Origin: Bacteroidota bacterium
GTDB taxonomy: Bacteria; Bacteroidota; Bacteroidia; AKYH767-A; OLB10
Assembly (NCBI GenBank): GCA_016713445.1
Contig: JADJPB010000006.1
Coordinates: 1-64,000 of the forward strand
Reading direction: 5' to 3'
DNA: 64,000 nucleotides
The notes under the pieces were generated by a model, which was not told the origin of the DNA, made no database searches, and worked only from the letters and a program-made list of their open reading frames with translations. Positions 52,246 to 63,189 of the stretch are shown one piece after another (within the stretch, counting starts at the first letter, position 1; each line of letters begins with the position of its first letter). The translations under genes and the position numbers were made by a program.

Positions 52246-52278
52246 AAAGTCGGATACACTTAGTATCCGACTTTTTTA
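52246..52278 (+). terminator. Rho-independent terminator of the 47-52 kb operon
   Basis: A perfect 12-bp stem (52246-52257 with 52263-52274), five-base loop and a run of T. Together with the terminator at 46952 it delimits a three-gene transcription unit. Confidence 0.9.
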
Positions 52279-52386
52279 ATTTTACTTAATAACTTACTGC
52301 AATACAATAATTTAATATCAAAAATATTGTAGATTTTTATAATCATATAAAACCTACCTTTGCTTCAAATAAAAATAATCAAAAAC

Positions 52387-52821
52387 ATGGGAATCTTAAA
52401 AGAATTTAAAGAGTTTGCTGTAAAAGGAAATCTAATCGACTTCGCAATTGGAGTAGTAGTTGGAGGCGCTTTCGGCAAAGTAACTACTGCTTTTGTTGAC
52501 GGAATGGTTATGCCGGTAGTTGGTAAATTGGTGGGGGGACAAAACTTTTCTGATTTAAAATTCAAAATACAAGATGGCACTAAAGAGGTGTTGGATTCCG
52601 CAGGGAACATCACTTCCACGGCGATACCAGAAGTGTATATTAAATATGGTGAATTCATCACAACGGTAATAGACTTCACAGTGGTTGCATTTGTGATGTT
52701 CATGGTCATAAAGGCCATGAATAAATTAAAGAAAGCAGATGAAGCAGCACCAGTAGCACCTCCTGCACCTTCGAAAGAAGAAGTTCTATTAGGTGAAATA
52801 AGAGATCTATTAAAAAAATAA
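52387..52821 (+). CDS. mscL: Large-conductance mechanosensitive channel MscL
   Basis: 144 residues from the Met of MGILKEFKEFAVKGN; the frame is open further upstream but MGILKEF is the family start. The first helix reads NLIDFAIGVVVGGAFGKV, the gate helix with the conserved AIGVVVGGAFGK motif; the second is FITTVIDFTVVAFVMFMVIKA. The charged C-terminal helix ends EEVLLGEIRDLLKK, which is near-universal in MscL. A homopentamer in the inner membrane that opens on osmotic downshock. TACCTTTG at 52355-52362 may be its -7 promoter box. The neighbouring gene encodes an envelope protein. Confidence 0.96.
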   Translation: MGILKEFKEFAVKGNLIDFAIGVVVGGAFGKVTTAFVDGMVMPVVGKLVGGQNFSDLKFKIQDGTKEVLDSAGNITSTAIPEVYIKYGEFITTVIDFTVVAFVMFMVIKAMNKLKKADEAAPVAPPAPSKEEVLLGEIRDLLKK

Positions 52822-52849
52822 AATCAACTCGAACTCTTAAAAATTAAAT

Positions 52850-53801
52850 ATGAATCGAATAATAATTATACTATTTATACTATTTGGATCAACAAGTCTA
52901 GGTGTTGCTCAAGATTCAACTCTTGTAAAAGCAGATACCATTTGGAGGACTGGAGGTTTATTTTCTTCTTCCTTCAATCAAGTAAGTTTAATGAATTGGG
53001 CTGCAGGAGGACAAGATGCGATGTCACTCAACAACATCGTTAGTTTATTTGCGAAATATAATAAAGGAAAAATGGCTTGGGACAACACCCTCGACATGGG
53101 TTATGGTATCATTAAACAAGGTGATGAAAAATCAGAAAAACGATGATCGATTAGAATTAAATTCTAAGTTAGGTTATCAAGTAAACGAAACCAAGTTTTA
53201 CTATACCATTCTCTTCAATTTCAGATCACAATTCGCAGAAGGATTTAATTATCCAAGAACTGACTCTTCATTATACATTTCAAAATTTGCGGCACCTGCC
53301 TTTACCTTATTCTCATTAGGAATAGATTATAAACCGGCGGATTACTTTTCTTTATTTATCTCCCCTATTACGGCAAGAGGCATCATTGTAAATGACAAAC
53401 GACTATCCGATGCAGGCGCCTTTGGTGTTGAGCCCGGAGAAAAGTTTCGCGCAGAAACAGGAGCTTATCTAAATACACGTTTTCAAAAAGATGTAGTTAA
53501 AAATGTAAATTTCATGACTAAGTTGGATTTATTTAGCAACTATCAAGAAGATCCTCAAAATGTCGACGTAAACTGGGAAGTCTTAATATCAATGAAAGTA
53601 AATTCAATTATTTCTGTTTCCTTAGGAACGCAGTTAATTTATGATGATAATACCCAAATTGGTTTATATAGAACCGTAAATGGAACCGAAGTACCCGTAA
53701 CAAAGTTAGATGGGTCTCAAAAAACAGGCCCAAGAACGCAATTTCGTCAAATTTTCGGGGTAGGATTAACCTACAAGATGGAAGGATTTGGAGTTCGTTA
53801 A
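52850..53801 (+). CDS. DUF3078 family outer-membrane-like protein (one frameshift)
   Basis: About 316 residues. A signal peptide (MNRIIIILFILFGSTSLGVAQ) is followed by WRTGGLFSSSFNQVSLMNWAAGG and GKMAWDNTLDMGYGI, the DUF3078 hallmark, then alternating amphipathic beta strands that end QIFGVGLTYKM with a near-terminal aromatic pattern, suggesting a small outer-membrane barrel. The break is near 53135-53145: one base change turns EKSEKR into EKSEKNDDRLELNSKLGYQ. Function unknown; the family is largely confined to Bacteroidota. Confidence 0.85.
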
Positions 53802-53825
53802 TAAATAATAACCATATTTAATGAG

Positions 53826-53856
53826 ACAGGTTTGCTTTATTGGCAAACCTGTTTTA
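53826..53856 (+). terminator. Rho-independent terminator after the DUF3078 gene
   Basis: A 10-bp stem (ACAGGTTTGC 53826-53835 with GCAAACCTGT 53843-53852), a seven-base loop and a following T-rich tract. It ends 11 nt before the next start codon. Confidence 0.85.
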
Positions 53857-53866
53857 TTTTGGCAGG

Positions 53867-56800
53867 ATGGGATTGGTCATTTATAAGTCTTCTGCAGGTT
53901 CAGGAAAAACATTTACGCTTGTACAGCAATTTTTAATAAAAGTAATTGGACAACCCTGGTTGTTCAGGAGGATATTAGCCATCACTTTTACAAATAAAGC
54001 GACTGAAGAGCTTAAGACAAGAATAATCAAAGAACTTGATATATTGGCACATGGAGAGAAATCCATGCATTTAGAAGCTCTATTGGAAAAACTTCCCAAG
54101 CTTTCAGAGAAAGAAATTTACGAGAATGCACAAGTAGTTCTTGTGAAAATACTGCACGACTATTCCTCTTTCGCAATTTCCACCATTGACAGCTATTTTC
54201 AAGTTTTGGCACGCACATTAGCACGAGAGCTTTTACTTCCGTTGAAATATAATATTGAATTAGATACTGAATTCATCTGTAAAAATGCAACGAATAATTT
54301 ATTAGACGAAGCAGGACGAGATGAACAAATCACAAATTGGTTAGAAAAACTTCTTTTACATCGCATCGACGAAGGCAAAAACTGGAACGTAAAAACTGAA
54401 CTCGAAAAAATGACGAAGGAACTTTTGCAGTCGGCGACCGCAAGAGACAATGCAGCTTCCATAGACATGACACAACTTCTTGACTTAATTGAATGGATGA
54501 TTGTCCGAAAGAAAGAAGTTGAAAAATTTATGAATAGCAAAGGGAACGAAGTCATTCAAGTTTTAGAAAAACATCAATTAGATGCAAGTCGCTTTTATTA
54601 CAAAACAAAAGGGCCGGTAGGGTATTTACTTAAAATTGCACATCGAAAGAGTGGATACAAAGAATTTTCAAACATCAATACTTATACACAATCGGCACTC
54701 AAAGATCCTTTAATGCTTCTCTCAAAAGTCGATCAAAAGAATGAATCTCTAGTGCGGATTGCAACGGAAGAGATTTATCCCCTCCTTGATCAGGCTGTCA
54801 GTTATATTTACGAACATCAAAGAGCCTACTTGTCCGTTACTGAAGCGTTGAAATTAATTTATCAATCGGGAATCAGCGGTGCATTGGATGAGAAACTAAA
54901 AGAATACAGAGAAAAAAATCAAATATTTCATTTATCGGATACTACCCGAATGCTGAGCAAAATGGTAGCTGATCAAGACGCTCCATTCATTTATGAAAAA
55001 TCGGGAAACACCTATTTGCATTTACTCATCGATGAGTTTCAGGATACGGGTACTGAGCAATGGAAAATTCTAAAGCCGCTTGTTCTAAACTCTCTTTCCA
55101 CGGGAAATGAAGTCATACTCGTTGGCGACGCTAAACAATCCATCTATCGTTGGAGAGGGGGCAATATGCAATTGATTTTAGATGGAGTGGAAAAGGAACT
55201 AAAAAAATCAGGATTCCCACTAAAAAATTTCATTTTAGGAACCAATTATCGAAGCAAGAAAAATATTGTCGAATTCAACAATACACTATTTCCTGCTGCT
55301 GCAAAAATTCTTAGTGCTCAATTCAAGCAAGAAGAAACTATTTTTCAACTCGCCTACCATGAAGAACAAGTTTTTCAGAAATCCAGAGACAAAGGATCGG
55401 AAGGCGGTTACATACAAATAGATTTTTTTGAATCCGAAAAGGCGAAAAAAGAAGATCTACACATTCCGATACATTGGAAAACAAAAGCGCTTATCAAAAT
55501 GGATGAAATCGTAGAAGATCTTTTATCGAAAGCATATCAACTCAAAGACATCACCATCATTTTCCGTAATAACAAACATGAAAAAGAAATCGCAGACTAC
55601 TTATTCAATCAAGGAAAATACCCATTTATATCTACGAATTCTCTATTATTGTCGACTCATCCAAAAGTAAACTTACTATTAAATTGCCTTAAATTACTTT
55701 TAAAACCCGACTCCCCCCTACTCTACGAAGAAATTGATTTACATGCTTTGTCTAACTCCTCCTCTCCAGATTTTCCCTTTCAATCGATTCGAATGAATAA
55801 AAGTAAAAACTCTTGGGCAAAAGAAAATTTAATTAATCAACGAGAAAAATTTATTGCACTTCCATTAGATATTATAGTTCATCATATTCAAGAAATGCTT
55901 CATGTTTCTGTCACTGATCCATTCATTCAAAAATTTAATGATCTCGTTAAAGATTTTTCCAGTTCCATCAATAATACCATCGCTGGATTTATTCAATGGT
56001 GGGATGAACACGAACCAACACGTAAATGGAGTGTTAATTTAGACGAAGGTGGTGATGCTATTCGAATGATCTCTATTCATCGTTCCAAAGGACTCGAATT
56101 CCCGGTAGTTATTATTCCGTTTCTCGATTGGGAATACACGCCCAACAATAAATCCATCTTATGGGTAAAAAGCAACGAAGAAAAATTTGCGGAGCATTCA
56201 AGTATTCCTGTGCAAGCTGTAAAATCATTGAACGAATCCTATTTCAGCGAAGATTATTATCAGGAATCATTAAACACTGCGCTAGACAATATCAATTTAC
56301 TTTATGTAGCCTTTACACGTCCAGAAGAAAAACTATTTATTATCTCACCAAAAAATCCAGCACACAACGATATTGGAAGTCTATTGATGGGTGTATTATC
56401 TACACAGGAGGAATGGCATCAACAAAATGCTGATCTCGAAACGAAAACTTTTACTTTTGGCATTAACGAGTCAAAAACTACGAAAGCATCAGCATCTAGT
56501 AAGGCATCCCTTTATTCACCTTCCTCATTTTCAATGGTCGATTTCCCCAAAAAGCGAACAAGTTCAACTCCATCTTCCACCCTTGAAAACTTCATTCACG
56601 AGTGATGAAATCATTATTGGAAACTTAATTCATGAAACCATTTCTTACGTTCATACAAAAGAAGATATTCCTAAAATAATTAATACTATTTTATCAAAAA
56701 ACGGAAATCAAGGATTTCGAAAATTTACGGAAACGGTAAGTCAACAAGTTCATGCAATTTGGACTTTACTAGAGGGGCGAGGCTGGACATCCACTTCTTT

Positions 56801-57035
56801 CGAAATAGTAAACGAATGCGATTTATGTGACGAACGTGGAATGCTACATCGTCCAGACCGTGTCCTGATTCATGGCGACACTGGAATCGTTATTGATTTT
56901 AAAACGGGAAAGAAGGATGAAAAATACCATCAGCAGGTTAAGGAGTATTGTAGGTTGCTTGAATCCACAGGAATTTCAAATCTGACCGGCTATCTATTAT
57001 ATACCACTGAGAAGGAAATAGTTAAAGTTGTGTAA
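53867..57035 (+). CDS. AddA/RecB-like UvrD-family helicase with C-terminal PD-(D/E)XK nuclease (one frameshift)
   Basis: About 1,055 residues. SF1A helicase motifs in order: Walker A YKSSAGSGKTFTLVQQFL, TFTNKATEELKTRI (motif Ia), LLIDEFQDTGTEQW (motif II), VGDAKQSIYRWRGG (III), LGTNYRSKKNIVEFN (IV), MISIHRSKGLEFPVVI (V) and LLYVAFTRPEEKLF (VI). The C-terminal part, in a second frame, has the nuclease core RPDRVLIHGDTGIVIDFKTG with Asp and Asp-x-Lys. The break is near 56590-56600. The start is the Met of MGLVIYKSSAG; an upstream Met at 53840 would lie inside the terminator. Likely AddA-type subunit for double-strand break resection; no AddB partner is visible here. Confidence 0.85.
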
Positions 57036-57072
57036 TTGCAACCTTTGTTACCATAAAAAGAAGAGAATTGAC

Positions 57073-57080
57073 TAATTTTG
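57073..57080 (+). promoter_or_regulatory. Candidate -7 promoter element for the P5C dehydrogenase gene
   Basis: TAATTTTG matches TAnnTTTG and lies 36 nt before the ATG. A TTTG at 57044-57047 is 25 nt upstream, longer than the usual 19-20, so the -33 part is weak. Confidence 0.35.
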
Positions 57081-57116
57081 CAATTCCATTTTCATGAATC
57101 AATAAATTGATTAAAA

Positions 57117-58742
57117 ATGTCTAACTCAATCTTCCAAGTACCTGTTGCCATCAATGAACCCATCTTAAGTTATGCTCCTGGCACCGCCGATCGCAAACAT
57201 TTACAAGATACACTTAAGAAAATGCGTAGTGAGGTGGTTGATGTTCCGATGTACATCAATGGAAAAGCAGTTCATACTACAAAAAAGGGCGAGTTACGTC
57301 CACCACATGATCATAAACATTTATTAGGAAATTATTCTATTGGAGATGCTAGTCATGTTACCATGGCCATTGATGCCGCGTTAGCAGCTCGTTCTGCATG
57401 GGCGGATATGGAATGGGAACAACGCGCTTCCATATTTTTAAAAGTAGCAGAATTACTTGCTGGTCCTTACCGTTCTAAAATAAATGCAGCTACGATGTTA
57501 GCTCAAAGCAAAAGTGCCTATCAAGCAGAAATTGATGCTGCTTGTGAGATGATCGATTTTTTACGTTTCAATGTACAGTACGCTAGAGAAATTTACACGC
57601 AACAACCGATTTCATCGAAAGGAATTTATAATCGCTTAGAGCAACGTCCGCTCGAAGGATTCGTATTTGCGTTAACACCTTTTAACTTTACTGCTATCTC
57701 TGGAAATCTTCCAACTTCAGCAGCGTTAATGGGAAATACCGTAGTTTGGAAACCCGCTTTCACACAAATTTATTCTGCCCGAGTGTTGATGGAAGTATTT
57801 ATGGAAGCTGGTTTACCTGCTGGTGTTATTAATTTAATTTATGTTCCGGGTGCAGCCACAGGCGATGTGATTTTCGGTCATCCTGATTTTGCTGGTATCC
57901 ATTTTACGGGTTCTACTGGTGTGTTTCAAGATGTTTGGAAATCGATTGGTAACAATATTCACAAATACAAATCGTATCCTCGTATTGTTGGTGAAACAGG
58001 CGGTAAAGATTTTATTCTGGCTCATCCTTCTGCAAACGCTGACGAAGTAATTACAGCACTGAGCAGAGGCGCTTTTGAATATCAAGGGCAAAAATGTTCG
58101 GCTGCTTCTCGTGCTTACATTCCTGCTTCAATGTGGCCTGCTGTGAAAGATGGATTGGTTCGCGACTTGAAAAGTATGAAGATGGGTCCAACGGAAGACT
58201 TTGGAAACTTCATTAATGCCGTGATTGACGAAAAAGCATTCGATAAAATTTCAGGATATATTGATCGCGCTAAAGAAAGTAAGGACGTAGAAATTATTGC
58301 AGGCGGAACTTATGACAAGAGTACAGGTTATTTCATTGCCCCTACAGTTTTATTGGCTAAGAAGCCCGACTACATCACCATGTGTGAAGAAATTTTTGGT
58401 CCCATCTTAACGATATATGTTTATGAAGATGCGAAATTTGAGGAAACATGTGAATTAGTTGACAAGACCGGAATTTATGCATTGACGGGATCGATCATTT
58501 CAAAAGATCGTTATGCTATTCAACTTGCAACTAAAAAATTAGTGCATGCAGCTGGTAATTTTTACATCAACGATAAATGTACAGGTGCTGTTGTAGGACA
58601 ACAACCTTTTGGTGGATCAAGAGCTTCAGGAACCAATGATAAAGCGGGATCGCTATTTAATTTATTAAGATGGGTTTCTGCACGAACCATTAAAGAAACG
58701 TTTGTTCCTGCAACTGATTATCGTTATCCGTTTTTAGATTAA
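57117..58742 (+). CDS. pruA: L-glutamate gamma-semialdehyde (1-pyrroline-5-carboxylate) dehydrogenase
   Basis: 541 residues, the length of the stand-alone P5C dehydrogenases of the ALDH4 group. Oxidises glutamate semialdehyde to glutamate with NAD+ in proline (and arginine) breakdown. Seen: FVFALTPFNFTAISGNLPT (cofactor-binding region), HFTGSTGVF, IVGETGGKDF with the general base Glu near residue 293, YQGQKCSAASRAY with the nucleophile Cys near 327, and EEIFGPILTIYVYED. The frame is intact. No proline dehydrogenase gene is adjacent. Ends at a bidirectional terminator shared with the ABC gene. Confidence 0.95.
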   Translation: MSNSIFQVPVAINEPILSYAPGTADRKHLQDTLKKMRSEVVDVPMYINGKAVHTTKKGELRPPHDHKHLLGNYSIGDASHVTMAIDAALAARSAWADMEWEQRASIFLKVAELLAGPYRSKINAATMLAQSKSAYQAEIDAACEMIDFLRFNVQYAREIYTQQPISSKGIYNRLEQRPLEGFVFALTPFNFTAISGNLPTSAALMGNTVVWKPAFTQIYSARVLMEVFMEAGLPAGVINLIYVPGAATGDVIFGHPDFAGIHFTGSTGVFQDVWKSIGNNIHKYKSYPRIVGETGGKDFILAHPSANADEVITALSRGAFEYQGQKCSAASRAYIPASMWPAVKDGLVRDLKSMKMGPTEDFGNFINAVIDEKAFDKISGYIDRAKESKDVEIIAGGTYDKSTGYFIAPTVLLAKKPDYITMCEEIFGPILTIYVYEDAKFEETCELVDKTGIYALTGSIISKDRYAIQLATKKLVHAAGNFYINDKCTGAVVGQQPFGGSRASGTNDKAGSLFNLLRWVSARTIKETFVPATDYRYPFLD

Positions 58743-58805
58743 TTCAGAATTTAGAATTAGGAATTCAGAATTCTATACTTTATAAAATTCCAAATTAAAT
58801 TCAAC

Positions 58806-58835
58806 AAAAAGCCTACTCCACAAAGTGGGCTTTTT
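58806..58835. terminator. Bidirectional terminator between pruA and the ABC ATPase gene
   Basis: An 11-bp stem with one G-U pair (AAAAAGCCTAC 58806-58816 with GTGGGCTTTTT 58825-58835), flanked by T runs on the plus strand and by T runs (A on plus) on the minus strand. The minus-strand arm touches the ABC gene stop codon. Confidence 0.8.
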
Positions 58836-59752
58836 ATTTTGTTTGTTCCTTTGCAGTTAATTTCAAAAACAAATCTTCCAAATGTCGGCGAGTATTTACT
58901 TGATAAATTTGAAATCCATTTTCAATTAGAAAAGATATTATCAAAGGAATATTATTTGCATCCATCTTACATTGCAAAGAGGTTGTACTGTCAAGAATCA
59001 AAGAATCTACATTAAACTTTTCTTTCAATTTACTTTTAGCATCTTGCAATCTATCTATTTGAATCTCCACAATACTATCTTCGCTATTCAACAAGGATTT
59101 TACTTCGCCTTGAACTACAAGCTTACCTTTATTCAAGATAGCCATTCGATTAGCGACTAATTCAATTTCATATAAAATATGAGAAGATAAGAATATTGTT
59201 TTGCCTCTCTCTTTACTCAGATATAAAATCAAATTACGAATATCGATGATGCCTTGAGGATCCAATCCTGTTGTAGGTTCATCTAAAATAATTAAATCGG
59301 GATCATGAATGAGGGCTTGAGCAATGCCGAGTCGTTGTTTCATACCATGGCTGTACCCTTTCACGGATTCATCACTGCGTCCTTTCAAACCCACTAACTC
59401 AATCACTTCATCAATCTTTTTATCGGAAGCATCTACACCATTGTAATGTGCCAACAATTTTAAGTTCTTTCGAGCAGTGAGGTACTTATAAAAATCAGGT
59501 TTTTCGATAATGCAACCGATTCGATTTAAAATAGAAATTCGATCGTCTAATAAATTTTTACCGAAAATTTTTATTTGACCATTGTCCGGACGAATCAAAG
59601 AGAGAATCATTCGGATGGTTGTACTTTTCCCCGCGCCATTCGGCCCTAAAACCAAATACATCTCCCTCGTAAACGCTCAAGTTTAATTCATCGACTGCTT
59701 TATTAGCGCCAAATGATTTGGTGAGTCCGATTACATCTATGATCTTATTCAT
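58834..59752 (-). CDS. ABC transporter ATP-binding protein (one frameshift)
   Basis: About 305 residues of the DrrA/NatA-like ATPase type. VIGLTKSFGANKAVDELNL opens it; Walker A LGPNGAGKSTT, signature SHGMKQRLGIAQAL (the LSGGQ position reads YSHGM, usual for this group), Walker B LIILDEPTTGLDP and the H-loop FLSSHILYE. The C-terminal ~90 residues form the alpha+beta extension typical of the family. The break is near 59655: one base in the GGTTTTAGGG run changes GDVFGFRAEW to GDVFGLLGPNGAG. The membrane permease partner is not in the window's minus-strand neighbours. Overlaps the glutathione peroxidase gene by 8 bp. Confidence 0.85.
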
Positions 59753-60315
59753 TCACACCTAAAATCAAAGGATGGTTAGGTTCAATTCCTGCGTTAAAAT
59801 AATGCTGTAGAACGCCATTTTCATCTACCAAATACTTGGAAAAATTCCAGGATGGACGTTGATCATTCCAACCATTCAAAGATGAATCCGACAACCATTT
59901 ATACAATGGATGCTGGTTCTCCCCCTTTAATCTCAATCTTAGCATATAATGGAAATGTTATATGATAATTTTTTTCGCAAAACTGACCAATCATCTCATC
60001 ACTGTCGGGCTCTTGCGCGCCAAAATCATTAGAAGGAAATGCAACAACCACCAACTCATCTTTTTTATTTTGGTATACTTCTTCCATTTGAGCATACTGA
60101 CTTGTGTAGCCACATTCAGAAGCTGTATTTACAATTAATATTTTCTTTCCCTTAAATTTTTCAAGTGTAGAAACAGTGCCATTTATTTCTTTTACTGGAA
60201 TCGTATAAATAGACTCTAATGGTTGAACATTTTGCTCATTAGAAATCACGTCTTGCTTTGTCATCTTCTTTAGAATTGGATAATATAAATCTCTAATAAA
60301 TTTTGGCCATTTCAT
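59745..60315 (-). CDS. Glutathione peroxidase family thiol peroxidase (one frameshift)
   Basis: About 190 residues. Catalytic Cys68 in ILIVNTASECGYTSQY (family NxASxCGxT), Gln site in VVAFPSNDFGAQEPDSDE (family FPCNQFGGQEP, with Cys replaced by Ser and Gln by Asp here), resolving-type Cys in IGQFCEKNY, and the Trp/Asn motif PSWNFSKYLVDENG in the second frame. The break is near 59935-59945 in a CCCCCTTTAAT-like run (GGEPASIV to GENQHPLYKWL). A hydrophobic N-terminus (FIRDLYYPILKKM) is not a clear signal peptide. Reduces peroxides with thioredoxin or glutathione; the Asp in place of Gln is an unusual tetrad residue. Confidence 0.85.
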
Positions 60316-60415
60316 CCTGTTAATTTACACCTATTAATCAACCCTAAAAGTAGTTAAAACAAACTAATCAAAAAAATTTAAACTACTTCAACACTTTCTC
60401 CTTAGTTTAATTGAG

Positions 60416-60441
60416 AAAGGATGTCGTTGCTGACATCCTTT
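60416..60441 (-). terminator. Hairpin terminator at the end of the hisS-hutH-peptidase operon
   Basis: A perfect 10-bp stem (60416-60425 with 60432-60441), six-base loop. On the minus strand it lies 11 nt after the peptidase stop codon; the following T tract is short, so it may be a weaker or bidirectional terminator. Confidence 0.65.
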
Positions 60442-60451
60442 TCCCGTTATT

Positions 60452-61698
60452 CTAATTGAATTTCTTTAACAAATCTTTGATCACATCTCGATGAACGAGG
60501 ATACCCATCATCTTTAATTTAACATAGTCTTCATGCATAAAGTAAAAACCAAAGTTCTTGCTATCAGGTCCGCAATTTCGAGAACCGGAACCCGAATCTT
60601 TAATTAAGTACCAATCTTTCCCATCTTTTTCCAAATAACCTACTAAATGCATTCCATGATCATCGGTAGTACTACCATTTAACAGACGAAGCAAACGAGC
60701 ATTTTCATCAATATATTCAGAAGGTATATCATAAGTAGGAACTACAGCTACTTGATTCCAAGGATCAAATCCAGATTCGGAAACATCACCTCCAATCATC
60801 ATAGTATATCCATTACGTACTGCAAACTTTATCGCCGACATGTAATCATCTAACGGAACATTGTAGTAAGTACTATCATGCCACCAATTGTCGGGTACCT
60901 CGTATTCTACTTTTTTCCAGTAAGGCTTATTCATGAGTGAAGTTAGATCGATATAATCAGACACATTCAACTTTAACACATCCGTTACATATTGCTTTGG
61001 AGTAATTGTTTTTCCGTTTACCACAACCTTTGTTGGTGGTACACCCATATAATGGTTTTGTATGGACTTAATTGTTGCAGTTACTTCGTCTTCATTCCAA
61101 GCATTGGTTGCTTTCACGTTTTGAAGATAAGCTTTCATTTCCTTAAACATTTTATCATGGCTATGATAAATTTGTCCGGGCATTAACCCCGTATAATCTT
61201 GCAACGGAACCGTACCGTATGTTTGATACATCCTTACCACTGCATTCCCCTCTGAACCTTCGTCGAAATTAGATTCACCTCGTGTACGAACAAATTCTCT
61301 TGCCTTCTCAACCGTCTCCCAATACGCAGTAAACATCTCCGAAATTTTTACTACTTGCTTCGATTGACGATACACTTCAGTTTCAAAAAAGAAGTGGTAC
61401 TGTATGACCAACAGGTATTTGAATTTCCCTGGGAGATGGGAATGTTTTTCCACCAAGTTGTAAATTCATCTACAGACTTCGGATACCAACCAAATTTATT
61501 GATATCGAATTTAAAGATAGGCTTTGATGGTTTTTCAACTTTCTTCTCCTCATATTGCTGCACACCCGTCATGATATCTTTATCATAAAACCCAGCTTTT
61601 TTCTCACGCATTTGCAATTGGTCGTGACGAGACTGACTAAAGCTTTTCGTATTGCTAAGCAATAGGATTAGCACGGCTACTAATTTTAATGTTTTCAT
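60452..61698 (-). CDS. C1 (papain/bleomycin-hydrolase-like) peptidase, secreted (one frameshift)
   Basis: About 415 residues. A signal peptide (MKTLKLVAVLILLLSNTKSFS) is present. The catalytic region ISQGNSNTCWSYSTTSF holds the oxyanion Gln90 and nucleophile Cys96; the His is in DDHGMHLVGYLEKDG; the residue that normally is Asn (KNSWG) is Asp in YLIKDSGSGSRNCG. The frame breaks near 61388 in a TTTTTT run: SFLKLK becomes SFFETEVYRQSK. The secreted location differs from cytoplasmic PepC/bleomycin hydrolase, though the sequence otherwise follows that C1B group. 33 bp downstream of hutH. Confidence 0.82.
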
Positions 61699-61731
61699 AT
61701 TAATGAATTATTTTTTCAATGGGATACTTCC

Positions 61732-63189
61732 TTATAAACTCAACACTTCTTTGCATATCGGAATACAAGATGCGATCTTTTCTAAAAATTTTATTTCACC
61801 ACGGTAAGCTTCAATCAACGATTCTAAAATACTCGACGTTTTTGCTGGACGGCGGAATTCCAAAGCCTGCGCTGCATTCATCAACTCAATAGCCAAGATG
61901 CGCTCAGTATTTAACATTACTTTATACAACTTGGTTGCTGCATTGGCTCCCATACTCACATGATCTTCTTGTCCGTTTGATGAAACAATTGAATCGACGG
62001 ATGCTGGCGTGCAAAGTTGCTTACTTTGACTCACGATCGATGCAGCGGTATATTGAGGAATCATAAATCCAGAATCGAGTCCTGGATTCGCCACTAAAAA
62101 AGATGGCAATCCACGTAAACCACTAATTAATTGATACGTTCTTCGCTCCGAAATACTTCCTAATTCGGCAATAGCAATAGCCATGAAGTCGAGCGGTAAT
62201 GCCAAAGGTTGTCCATGAAAATTTCCTGCAGAAATAATTAATTCTTCATCTGGAAAAACAGTGGGGTTATCGGTAACAGAATTAATCTCGGTGAAAAATA
62301 TTTGCGATACATACGTGATCGCATCCTTAGAAGCTCCGTGTACTTGTGGAATACAACGAAACGCATAAGGATCTTGCACATGCGTTTTGGGCCGATCAAT
62401 TAATTCACTACCCTTTAAAATGGTTCTGAAACGCGTAGCGGTATTGATTTGTCCTGTGTGTGGACGAATCTGATGTATCAAATGATGGAAAGGTTCTATT
62501 CGACCATCAAATGCATCCAACGAAAGAGCACCAATTAAATCAGCCGCTTTCTCTAACTGTTGCGCTTTTAAAATACATCAGCATCCATACGCATTTATAG
62601 ATTGAGTGCCATTCAATAACGCTAAGCCTTCTTTTGATTTTAACGTAACAGTCTTTAATCCAAAATTCTCCAATGCACGCGAAGCTGGTAGTCTTTCACC
62701 TTTCACACGAACTTCGCCCATTCCAATTAACGGCAGGGAAAGATGAGCTAACGGTGACAAATCACCCGAAGCCCCAAGTGATCCTTGCTCATAAACGACT
62801 GGATAAATCCCATAATTTAAAAAGGCGATCAACAACTGAACAGTTTCCACTTGCACTCCACTATTCCCATAACTTAGTCCTTGTACTTTCAAGAACATCA
62901 TCAATCGAACAATTTCTTCTGGAACTTCATCGCCCATTCCACAAGCATGCGACATCATCAAATTTACTTGAAGTTGTCCGAGGTCATTTTGCGAAATTGA
63001 TTTATTATAGAGCGAACCAAAACCGGTGTTAATTCCATAATGTGCTTGATTACTCCCATCCACTTTCTGGTCTAAATAATCACGACACTTTTGAATTCGA
63101 GCTTTGCTTCTTCTCCCAATTCAATTTGCACACCAGGCTTTAATATATTTGCAATGGTATCAAAAGTGATATGATGGGATGAGATGAAA
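61732..63189 (-). CDS. hutH: Histidine ammonia-lyase (one frameshift, one in-frame TGA, start unresolved)
   Basis: About 485 residues. Removes ammonia from histidine to give urocanate, first step of histidine use. The MIO cofactor triad Ala-Ser-Gly is in GSLGASGDLSPLAHLSL; HYGINTGFGSLYN, GLALLNGTQSINAYG, SLDAFDGRIEPFHHL, QDPYAFRCIPQVHGA and SAGNFHGQPLALPLDF follow in family order. A TGA at 62578-62580 interrupts the frame between NAYGC and CILKAQQLEK. A second break near 63095 joins HITFDTIANILKPG ... EEAK to IQKCRDYLDQKVDG. No ATG, GTG or TTG precedes HITFDT in frame before the hisS stop, so the start is probably also damaged. An aromatic amino acid lyase of other specificity is less likely. 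Confidence 0.85.

Noticed and set aside
58743..58800. GAATTCAGAATT-type repeats after pruA as a possible mobile-element end or REP-like element
   Set aside because: The stretch is short, AT-rich and imperfect, with no second copy seen in the window; such tracts are common between genes in this phylum.
32127..62580. Two in-frame TGA codons (giant PKD gene and hutH) as possible stop-codon recoding to an amino acid
   Set aside because: One TGA sits where Gly is required and the other where homologues have an unrelated residue, a TAG also interrupts hisS, and TGA is the natural stop of other genes here (for example the GT2 gene ending at 7492). Errors explain all of this better.
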